From Gallionellaceae bacterium (GTDB lineage: Bacteria; Pseudomonadota; Gammaproteobacteria; Burkholderiales; Gallionellaceae): 5,062 bases of DNA. Under the pieces are notes generated by a model. That model made no database searches. It was not told the DNA's origin and saw only the letters and a program-made list of their open reading frames with translations. How positions within the stretch are numbered: the first letter of the stretch is position 1; each line of letters starts with the position of its first letter. The stretch is taken from assembly GCA_030646595.1 (NCBI GenBank), contig JAUSKS010000208.1:1-5062 (forward strand), read 5' to 3'. Shown here piece after piece: positions 1 to 5,062 of this stretch. A program made the translations under genes and the position numbers.

Positions 1-351
1 TTTCTGGCTGGCAAAATAGGCCGAAATGTCCAGTAAATCCTGCTCCGAGGTAATGGTTGCGGCCATGTCGCTCATAATAGGATCTTTACGTACCCCGCTT
101 TTAAACTCGCGGATTTGTTTCTGGATATACAGGGCGTATTGTCCGGCCAGCTTGGGAAAATTGGGGGCGGCGCTGTTGCCATCTTCACCATGACAACCTT
201 GGCACATCGTGGATTTTTCTTTGCCCGCGACCGGGTTGCCGGTGCCGACCCGCTGCTTGATTTCCTCCGGGCTATCGCCAGCGTATGCAGCCGTGATGGT
301 CGTCAGAGAGGCAAACAATGTTGCTATGATAAGGTGTTTAGCGCGAAACAT
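1..351 (-). CDS. Periplasmic monohaem class I cytochrome c (c553/c4-like), 3' end beyond the window
   Basis: This gene encodes a small exported electron-transfer haem protein. The 117 residues visible start MFRAKHLIIA and have a hydrophobic signal peptide, with likely cleavage after AYA at residue 24. A single haem attachment motif, CQGCH, lies at residues 50-54 (His54 as proximal ligand) and is followed by GEDGNS and PNFPKLAGQ, which are typical of the c553/c4 group. The likely distal ligand is Met93 in DPIMSDMA; Met96 is the alternative. The family's usual C-terminal helix, DLLDISAYFASQ, is present, so only a few residues and the stop should be missing. The ATG at 351-349 is preceded by a strong AAAGGAG ribosome binding site. 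The gene is divergent from the fused MFS/spermidine-synthase-like gene. Family membership is clear, but the redox partner (for example a terminal oxidase or an Fe/S/N oxidation pathway) cannot be told from this window. A second haem domain beyond the edge, as in dihaem c4, cannot be excluded. Confidence 0.93.
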   Translation of the reverse strand, partial: MFRAKHLIIATLFASLTTITAAYAGDSPEEIKQRVGTGNPVAGKEKSTMCQGCHGEDGNSAAPNFPKLAGQYALYIQKQIREFKSGVRKDPIMSDMAATITSEQDLLDISAYFASQK

Positions 352-372
352 GTCTTCTCCTTTAAAATGGAA

Positions 373-405
373 ATACTCCGCAGTAGAATAATAAAGCCGG
401 AGTAT
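373..405. repeat. Inverted repeat in the cytochrome gene's upstream region (possible operator)
   Basis: The left arm ATACTCCG (373-380) and right arm CGGAGTAT (398-405) are perfect reverse complements separated by 17 bp of AT-rich DNA. The repeat lies 22-54 bases upstream of the cytochrome start codon and next to the candidate minus-strand -10 box, overlapping the expected transcription start. It could be a dimeric regulator site or a hairpin in the 5' leader. The sequence does not match a regulator site I recognise. The repeat itself is certain; its function is inferred. Confidence 0.5.
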
Positions 406-407
406 GA

Positions 408-436
408 ATAAAAATGCGTAAAATACCTTATCACAA
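408..436 (-). promoter_or_regulatory. Candidate sigma70 promoter for the cytochrome c gene
   Basis: Read on the minus strand, TTGTGA (436-431) is followed after a 17-base spacer by TTTTAT (413-408). Each box matches the sigma70 consensus at 4 of 6 positions. The transcription start would fall near 401, inside the right arm of the 373-405 inverted repeat. The region is AT-rich throughout, so chance matches are easy to find. Confidence 0.3.
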
Positions 437-456
437 GAAATAAGCTCGATGCTAGT

Positions 457-485
457 TTTATTTAAGGCAGAGCTGCAGTTATATT
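457..485 (+). promoter_or_regulatory. Weak candidate promoter for the plus-strand membrane protein gene
   Basis: A good -10 box, TATATT (480-485, 5 of 6 matches), has only a poor -35 box, TTTATT (457-462), 17 bases upstream. The start would be near 492, leaving a very short leader before the ribosome binding site. This is tentative. The rest of 352-505 shows no small gene or RNA that I can support. Confidence 0.2.
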
Positions 486-494
486 CCACTTAAT

Positions 495-500
495 AAGAGG
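495..500 (+). promoter_or_regulatory. Ribosome binding site that fixes the start of the 506 gene
   Basis: AAGAGG lies five bases before the ATG at 506-508, a normal Shine-Dalgarno spacing. The in-frame TTG at 503-505 would leave only two bases of spacing, so ATG 506 is preferred as the start. Confidence 0.75.
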
Positions 501-505
501 TATTG

Positions 506-2074
506 ATGAAACATTCTGCTCAAGGATTCAAAGCGTTTGTGTTATTCACTGCTGGCCTGACCGGTGCACTTGTGATGGCTATTGAGGTGCTGGGTGCGCG
601 GGCAGTTGCTCCTTTTTTTGGCGTTAGCCTGTTTGTATGGACAGCCTTGATAGCGGTAACCCTGCTGGCGCTTGCGCTAGGTTATCTGGTGGGGGGCATG
701 CTGGCTGACCGCAAAGGCTCCCCAGCCATGCTGTATGGATTGATAGGCGGAGCAGGAGTGTGGGTGCTCATTATTCCGCTAATCAAAATAACCGTTTTTC
801 AGGCTATGTTGCCCCTGGGTTTGCGTTGGGGCGCACTACTCAGTGCCTTGATTCTGTTTGGCCCTCCTTTATTCTTGCTGGGTTGTGTATCACCTTTTGT
901 GGTTCGTCTAGCTACGCAGGAATGGGATAGGCTCGGACGCACAGTGGGTTTGTTGTATGCGATCTCTACTGCGGGTAGTTTTTTTGGGACCTTGATCACA
1001 GGTTATTATGTGGTGGCTGCATGGGGGGTGAGCCACGCATTTCAGGCAAGTGGTGTGCTGTTATTGGGGCTGACTGCTATCTATTTTGCGGTGTTCAGAG
1101 GCCGTTGGGCAGCTGTGTTATTGCCTTTTTTGGCGCTGGGCACAGGCATCATGTTTCCCCATCAAACGCAAGCAGTACTGGCTGATGGCACAGTAGCCAC
1201 GCTGATAAATAGCCAGGATGGTTTTTATGGCCGTGTACAGGTAGTTGAATATAAGGGTAGCGAAGGACACACGCGGGAGCTGGTTATTGATGGCCTGGTA
1301 CAGGGCGGTATTGATGTTGCTAACGGCCAGTCTATTTATGAATATGGTTATTTACTCGAGCATCTAGCCGTGGCGGCCAACCCGCAGGGGCAGCGTTGCC
1401 TGGTAATTGGCTTAGGCCCGGGCGTGGTTCCACGCCGCTTTGCTGCACGGGGTATTGAGACAGAGGTGGTGGATATAGATCCCGCCGTAGTAACAGCAGC
1501 ACGGCAATATTTTGGTTTGCCGGAGGGGCTGCGTGTGCATCTGGCAGATGCCCGTTATTTTCTAGGCACGGCGACGGATCAGTATGACTATATTGTGCTG
1601 GATGTGTTTAATGGTGACACCACGCCCGGCCATTTGCTTACTCGTGAAGCATTAGAGTTGGTGCGCGCGCGCCTGGCCCCGGGTGGGGTGCTGGCGCTTA
1701 ATCTGATGGGTCGTCTCGGCGGCGAACGGCGCATGACGGCTTCCGTGATGCGTACATTGGAAACAGTATTCCCGTGGGTGCAGGCCTATCCATTATTTGT
1801 TCCTGGAGTTGATGGGGCAGGTAATATCGCGGTGATGGCGGGCCTGGGCAAGCCTTTGCTGGAAGTGCCTGCATTGGATGAAACTGAAGTTCATCCATTT
1901 GCCCGTGCCACTTTGCGTCAGGCCTTGGCACAGCATTTCGTGTGGACTGGCTCCAATGAAGGCATTGTGTTGACCGATGATTACAATCCCATAGACGTGC
2001 TCGATTTACCGATGAAGGAAGCCGTGCGTAGACGTATCCTCGATTCAACCCCGCATGAACTCTTGTTGAGTTAA
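506..2074 (+). CDS. Fused MFS-like membrane domain / spermidine-synthase-like protein
   Basis: This 522-residue protein is of the type usually named fused MFS/spermidine synthase. The N-terminal half (about residues 8-220) has roughly seven hydrophobic segments. GGMLADRKG at 63-71 resembles the MFS loop 2-3 motif (G-x-L-A-D-R-x-G). The C-terminal half (about 235-520) is a Rossmann-type aminopropyltransferase/methyltransferase-like domain. It has a nucleotide-binding loop GLGPG at 302-306, acidic residues VVDIDP (Asp323, Asp325), LADAR (Asp348) and YDYIVLDVFNGD with Asp366, then LAPGGVLALNLMG. The classical spermidine synthase glycine motif (GGGDGG) is replaced by GLGPG and the usual D-x-x-D-P is altered. 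True spermidine synthesis is therefore doubtful, and the substrate and any transport activity are unknown. The protein should sit in the inner membrane with the enzyme domain at one face. Its stop (TAA) is in the same frame as the downstream helicase, and the gap has no terminator, so co-transcription is possible. Family assignment is confident; function is not. Confidence 0.9.
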   Translation: MKHSAQGFKAFVLFTAGLTGALVMAIEVLGARAVAPFFGVSLFVWTALIAVTLLALALGYLVGGMLADRKGSPAMLYGLIGGAGVWVLIIPLIKITVFQAMLPLGLRWGALLSALILFGPPLFLLGCVSPFVVRLATQEWDRLGRTVGLLYAISTAGSFFGTLITGYYVVAAWGVSHAFQASGVLLLGLTAIYFAVFRGRWAAVLLPFLALGTGIMFPHQTQAVLADGTVATLINSQDGFYGRVQVVEYKGSEGHTRELVIDGLVQGGIDVANGQSIYEYGYLLEHLAVAANPQGQRCLVIGLGPGVVPRRFAARGIETEVVDIDPAVVTAARQYFGLPEGLRVHLADARYFLGTATDQYDYIVLDVFNGDTTPGHLLTREALELVRARLAPGGVLALNLMGRLGGERRMTASVMRTLETVFPWVQAYPLFVPGVDGAGNIAVMAGLGKPLLEVPALDETEVHPFARATLRQALAQHFVWTGSNEGIVLTDDYNPIDVLDLPMKEAVRRRILDSTPHELLLS

Positions 2075-2083
2075 CGCACTCAA
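2066..2083 (+). other. Small hairpin spanning the stop codon
   Basis: TTGAGT (2066-2071) and ACTCAA (2078-2083) pair around the six-base loop TAACGC, which contains the TAA stop. No T-run follows, so it is not an intrinsic terminator. Its right arm overlaps the only Shine-Dalgarno-like sequence of the gap, AAGGTG at 2082-2087, and could slightly mask it. It may be chance. Confidence 0.3.
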
Positions 2084-2161
2084 GGTGTAACGGTACAGTC
2101 TTTGTCTTCAGATAAATTATCTTTCCCTCTTACTTCTATCCAGGCACGCCGCGCCACGCGC

Positions 2162-5062
2162 ATGGAATTGCTGGGCGCCTTGGAGTATCCAGCCGATCTG
2201 CCAGTGGTATTGCGCCGTGAAGAATTGGCGCAGGCGATACTGAAACATCAAGTCATCATCGTCTGTGGTGAGACGGGTTCGGGCAAGACTACACAGCTCC
2301 CCAAAATTTGTTTAGAGATAGGCCGTGGCGTATCCGGCATGATTGCCCATACCCAGCCACGGCGCATGGCCGCGCGTTCCGTAGCAGCGCGCATTGCACA
2401 TGAGTTGCATACAGAACTGGGGAGTGTAGTTGGCTACAAGGTGCGTTTTAACGACAAAGTGTCCGCCGATACCTGCATCAAATTGATGACCGATGGCATC
2501 CTGCTGATGGAAATTCACCGTGATCCACAACTGGAAAAATACGACACCATTATCATAGACGAAGCACACGAGCGTTCACTTAACATTGATTTTCTGCTGG
2601 GCTATTTCCAACAGTTGTTGCCGCGCCGTCCCGACCTCAAGCTGATCATTACCTCTGCCACACTGGATGCAGAGCGCTTCGCCAAGCATTTTGATGGCGC
2701 GCCCATCATGCAGGTAACAGGTCGCAGCTATCCGGTGGAGGTGCGCTATCGGCCTTTGCAGGAAAATGCCGAAGGCGAGATGGAAGATATTCCGCAAGCG
2801 GTATGCGCAGCGCTGGATGAGCTTTCGATAAAGGGCCTGCGCGGTGATGTACTGGTGTTTCTACCGGGTGAACGCGAAATACGTGACACGGCGGAAGCCC
2901 TGCGCAAGCATCATCCACGCGGCGTAGAAATTCTGCCTTTATTTTCGCGCCTGTCTGTGGCTGATCAAGATCGCATATTCAAGCCTACAAATCAGCGCCG
3001 CGTGGTGTTGGCCACCAACGTGGCCGAGACCTCGCTTACTGTACCCAACATCGGCTATGTAATAGACAGCGGGCAGGCGCGCATTAATCGTTACAGCGTA
3101 CGGCAGAAAGTCGAGCAATTGCGCATCGAAAAAATTGCAAGCGCCTCTGCCAATCAACGTGCGGGGCGGTGTGGGCGGGTGATGAGCGGCATCTGTGTGC
3201 GCCTGTATGACGAAGCGGATTTTCTGGCACGCCCGGAATATACCGACGCCGAGATTTTTCGCGTGTCTTTGGCTACGGTTATCTTGCGCATGAGCGCATT
3301 GCAGTTGGGCGACATCGAAAAATTCCCGTTCATTGAAGCGCCCGGTTCGCGTTCGATAGCAGACGGCTATCAATTATTAATTGAGCTGGGGGCTATTGCT
3401 GCGGAGAGCGCTCCCTCACTTGCAGTGCGCGTTCCGGCTGGTAGGCCGGAACTGCTCGAAGGGCGCAGAGCATGCTCTGCAAATTCCCCGTCTCGCCCCC
3501 CAGCCCCTCTCCCTTCGGGAGAGGGGGGCAGACCCCCTCCCCCTAGGGGGGAGGGTTGGGGTGAGGGAGCGCGCAAACTGACCCCGCTAGGCCATGAGTT
3601 AGCAAAATTACCCCTGGACCCCAAAATCGCCCGTCTGCTGCTGGCCGGGCGGCAATACCACTGCTTGCAGGAAATTCTGATCATTGCCAGCGCGCTGGCC
3701 CTGCAAGACCCACGTGATCGCCCGGCAGAACGGCGTGAAGCGGCAGATGCCGCGCATCAGCGTTTTAATGATGAGCGTTCAGATTTTTTGTCCTATATAA
3801 AATTGTGGGCTTGGTTTCAGGAAGCGGTAAAGCACAAAAAATCCAATCGGCTGTGGATGAATGAATGCCGCGAGAAATTTTTGTCGCCGCTACGTTTGCG
3901 CGAATGGCACGAGCTGCACCAACAGCTGCATGCACAAGTGGCCGAGATGGGCATGCGCTCAAACGAATTGCCAGCCAGTTATGAAGAAATCCATAAAGCG
4001 TTGCTTACCGGCTTGCTAGGTAACATCGGCTGCAAAAGTGTAGACCGCGAAATATATTATCTGGGTGCACGCGAAATTAAATTCTACATTGCAGCCAATT
4101 CAGTCTTGGCCAAGAAGGGCACAAAATGGGTAGTAGCGGCGGAGCTGGTAGAAACAACCAAACTCTATGCCCGCTGCGTGGCGCGCATTGAGCCGGAATG
4201 GCTGGAAGAAGTCGGTGCGCATTTGATCAAGCGTAGCTATTTCGATCCGCATTGGGAGAAAAAAGCGGCGCAAGTGGCGGCATGGGAACGCAGCACCTTG
4301 TACGGCCTGATTATCAATCCGAAGAAGCGTGTGCATTACGGACCCATGAATGTAGCCGAATCACGCGCAGTATTTATCCATCAGGCTTTGGTAGCCGGAG
4401 AGTTTAATACCCAGGCACCCTTCTTTGCCCACAACCAGAAACTGATACAGGACATCGAAGCGCTGGAACACAAGGCGCGCCGCCCGGATGTGTTGGTGGA
4501 TGATGAGCTGATTTTTTCTTTTTATGACAATCGCATTCCGCCGCATATACATAATGGCGCTGCATTCGAAGCATGGCGCAAAGAAGCGGAGCGCGACCAG
4601 CCGCAGTTCCTGTATCTCAAACGAGATGACTTGATGCGGCACGAAGCAGCCGGTATCACCACCGATCAATTTCCCCCGCAATTACTCATGAACAATATCA
4701 GTTATGCGCTGGCTTATAATTTTGCGCCGGGGAAAAATGACGATGGTGTCACGCTGATCGTGCCACTGGCCCTGATTAACCAGGTATCCGCCGCGCGCTG
4801 TGAATATCTGGTGCCGGGCTTGCTGGCCACCAAAGTGGAACAACTGCTCAAGACCCTGCCGCAAAAATTGCGCCGCCATCTGCTGCCAGTGGCTGAATTT
4901 ACCGCGCAGTTCTGCCAGGCAATGCAGCCTTCAGATATGCCACTGGTGCAAGCGCTGGCGCGCTATATCCGTGCCCAAAAACAAATCGATGTACCGCTGG
5001 ATGCTTTTCGCGTGGAGCAATTAGCCGCGCATTTGTTCATGAATTTTCAGGTGCTGGATGAG
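2162..5062 (+). CDS. hrpA: ATP-dependent RNA helicase HrpA (DEAH box), 3' end beyond the window, with an in-frame repeat insertion
   Basis: This is a cytoplasmic DEAH-box RNA helicase; E. coli HrpA, about 1300 residues, is reported to act on stalled or collided ribosomes. The 967 visible residues follow the E. coli protein closely by memory. Walker A is GETGSGKTT (36-44, Lys42), followed by DEAH (133-136), SAT (165-167), GEREIRDTAEAL, LATNVAETSLTVPN and motif VI QRAGRCGR (332-339). Winged-helix/HA2 and OB-fold regions come next, and from about residue 730 the HrpA C-terminal region (DUF3418-like; SRAVFIHQALVAGEF, VLVDDELIFSFYD). About 330 C-terminal residues should lie beyond the edge. Residues 416-471 are an insertion from the 3408-3572 repeat. 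The start is uncertain. ATG 2162 lacks a visible ribosome binding site. The in-frame TTG 2102 would add 20 residues, with AAGGTG 14 bases upstream. Either start gives a shorter N-terminus than E. coli, lacking about 80 residues before the TYP-LPV segment. No frameshift is seen. Confidence 0.95.
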   Translation, partial: MELLGALEYPADLPVVLRREELAQAILKHQVIIVCGETGSGKTTQLPKICLEIGRGVSGMIAHTQPRRMAARSVAARIAHELHTELGSVVGYKVRFNDKVSADTCIKLMTDGILLMEIHRDPQLEKYDTIIIDEAHERSLNIDFLLGYFQQLLPRRPDLKLIITSATLDAERFAKHFDGAPIMQVTGRSYPVEVRYRPLQENAEGEMEDIPQAVCAALDELSIKGLRGDVLVFLPGEREIRDTAEALRKHHPRGVEILPLFSRLSVADQDRIFKPTNQRRVVLATNVAETSLTVPNIGYVIDSGQARINRYSVRQKVEQLRIEKIASASANQRAGRCGRVMSGICVRLYDEADFLARPEYTDAEIFRVSLATVILRMSALQLGDIEKFPFIEAPGSRSIADGYQLLIELGAIAAESAPSLAVRVPAGRPELLEGRRACSANSPSRPPAPLPSGEGGRPPPPRGEGWGEGARKLTPLGHELAKLPLDPKIARLLLAGRQYHCLQEILIIASALALQDPRDRPAERREAADAAHQRFNDERSDFLSYIKLWAWFQEAVKHKKSNRLWMNECREKFLSPLRLREWHELHQQLHAQVAEMGMRSNELPASYEEIHKALLTGLLGNIGCKSVDREIYYLGAREIKFYIAANSVLAKKGTKWVVAAELVETTKLYARCVARIEPEWLEEVGAHLIKRSYFDPHWEKKAAQVAAWERSTLYGLIINPKKRVHYGPMNVAESRAVFIHQALVAGEFNTQAPFFAHNQKLIQDIEALEHKARRPDVLVDDELIFSFYDNRIPPHIHNGAAFEAWRKEAERDQPQFLYLKRDDLMRHEAAGITTDQFPPQLLMNNISYALAYNFAPGKNDDGVTLIVPLALINQVSAARCEYLVPGLLATKVEQLLKTLPQKLRRHLLPVAEFTAQFCQAMQPSDMPLVQALARYIRAQKQIDVPLDAFRVEQLAAHLFMNFQVLDE
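3431..3452 (+). repeat. Hairpin 1 of the inserted element
   Basis: GTTCCGGC (3431-3438) and GCCGGAAC (3445-3452) form a perfect 8-bp stem around the six-base loop TGGTAG. In the hrpA frame it encodes part of VPAGRPEL. Confidence 0.7.
3465..3480. repeat. Perfect 16-bp palindrome in the inserted element
   Basis: GCAGAGCATGCTCTGC is identical to its reverse complement. As RNA it could form a 5-bp stem with the loop GCATGC. As DNA it is a symmetric site of the sort bound by a dimeric protein. No such protein is identified here. Confidence 0.65.
3504..3526 (+). repeat. Hairpin 3 of the inserted element (REP-like core)
   Basis: CCCCTCTCCC (3504-3513) and GGGAGAGGGG (3517-3526) form a perfect 10-bp stem around TTC. 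This CTCTCCC-TTC-GGGAGAG core is the most recognisable part of the dispersed proteobacterial repeat. No T-run follows, and the hrpA frame continues through it as PLPSGEG, so it is not a terminator. Confidence 0.75.
3535..3555 (+). repeat. Hairpin 4 of the inserted element
   Basis: CCCTCCCCC (3535-3543) and GGGGGAGGG (3547-3555) pair over nine bases around TAG. The loop TAG is out of the hrpA frame and does not stop translation. The left arm supplies part of the tetraproline codons (3533-3544). Confidence 0.7.

Larger units (their letters stand above)
3408..3572. repeat. Palindromic repeat element with 12-bp terminal inverted repeats, inserted in frame in hrpA
   Basis: The element is 165 bp, bounded by GCGCTCCCTCAC (3408-3419) and its exact reverse complement GTGAGGGAGCGC (3561-3572). 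Inside are four further palindromes and a right half of alternating C/T-rich and G-rich blocks ending GGGTTGGGGTGAGGG. From memory, that signature recurs as a dispersed intergenic repeat in many proteobacteria, where it is often mistranslated as PLPSGEG- or PNPLP-like peptides. No transposase is encoded, so any movement would depend on another enzyme. The element is exactly 55 codons long and has no stop in the hrpA frame. It adds a Pro/Gly/Arg/Ser-rich segment where E. coli HrpA has only about nine residues between ELGAI and KLTPLG. I see no convincing target-site duplication. That it is an insertion is well supported; its class (REP/MITE-like) is inferred. Confidence 0.8.

Noticed and set aside
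115..411. 98-residue plus-strand open frame opposite the cytochrome gene
   Set aside because: The minus strand there encodes a clear cytochrome with signal peptide and CQGCH; the plus-strand translation has no recognisable features.
427..444. CTTAT/ATAAG short dyad, considered as an FNR- or CRP-like site
   Set aside because: The arms are only 5 bp with an 8-bp spacer in AT-rich DNA, and the sequence does not match the TTGAT-N4-ATCAA or TGTGA-N6-TCACA patterns.
1421..1436. GGCGTGG-TT-CCACGCC inverted repeat
   Set aside because: It lies within the conserved glycine-loop region of the synthase-like domain, its two-base loop is too tight for a simple hairpin, and protein coding explains the sequence.
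2312..3373. Several minus-strand open frames of 70-144 residues
   Set aside because: They are shadows of hrpA, whose helicase motifs are continuous on the plus strand.
3504..3526. Intrinsic terminator inside hrpA
   Set aside because: The stem is strong, but no T-run follows it and the coding frame with conserved HrpA sequence continues downstream.
3406..3572. GAGCGC direct repeats (3406-3411 and 3567-3572) as a target-site duplication of the element
   Set aside because: A unit of 161 bp would shift the frame, and the repeats overlap the terminal inverted repeats, so they follow from the GCGC ends rather than from duplication.
3381..3581. 66-residue plus-strand open frame in another phase over the repeat
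   Set aside because: It overlaps the conserved hrpA frame and ends with the repeat, and its Pro/Gly-rich translation is the same repeat in another phase.
3370..3684. 104-residue minus-strand open frame across the repeat element
   Set aside because: It is antisense to hrpA. Its openness comes from the GC-rich palindromic repeat, which is open in several frames; no ribosome binding site or family resemblance is seen beyond the repeat-derived PSPQPSPLGGGG-type peptide.
1..5062. CRISPR array, tRNA or rRNA genes, transposase or prophage genes
   Set aside because: No regularly spaced direct repeats, tRNA-like cloverleaf or rRNA segments were seen, and all three genes belong to ordinary housekeeping-type families.

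Overview
The window carries two genes on the plus strand and one divergent gene on the minus strand, all of a typical proteobacterial kind. Moderate GC content, a periplasmic class I c-type cytochrome, a fused MFS/spermidine-synthase-like membrane protein and a large HrpA-type helicase suggest a beta- or gammaproteobacterium. Betaproteobacteria fit best by general resemblance, but this placement is inference and no rRNA or other marker is present.

Layout. Positions 1-351 (minus) hold the 5' part of a small exported monohaem cytochrome c, cut by the window edge near its C-terminus. Positions 352-505 are a divergent AT-rich control region with a candidate minus-strand promoter, an 8+8 bp inverted repeat and a clear ribosome binding site for the plus-strand gene. 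Positions 506-2074 (plus) encode a 522-residue protein with about seven membrane segments followed by a soluble spermidine-synthase/methyltransferase-like domain. From about 2162 to the end (plus) lies hrpA, a DEAH-box RNA helicase, also cut by the window edge. The 87-base gap between the two plus-strand genes shows no terminator, so they may be co-transcribed.

The most striking feature is inside hrpA. At 3408-3572 an element of exactly 165 bp (55 codons) is bounded by perfect 12-bp terminal inverted repeats. It holds four internal palindromes or hairpins and resembles the C/T- and G-rich palindromic repeats scattered through many proteobacterial genomes. It is read through in frame as a Pro/Gly/Arg/Ser-rich low-complexity segment, and it sits in a linker of the winged-helix region between the conserved ELGAI and KLTPLG motifs. 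Removing it base for base rejoins a normal-looking linker. This looks like a palindromic repeat that inserted into an essential-looking part of a conserved helicase gene and was kept as protein-coding sequence.

The three genes have no obvious shared pathway. The cytochrome serves periplasmic electron transfer, HrpA acts on RNA and ribosomes in the cytoplasm, and the role of the fused membrane protein is not known.
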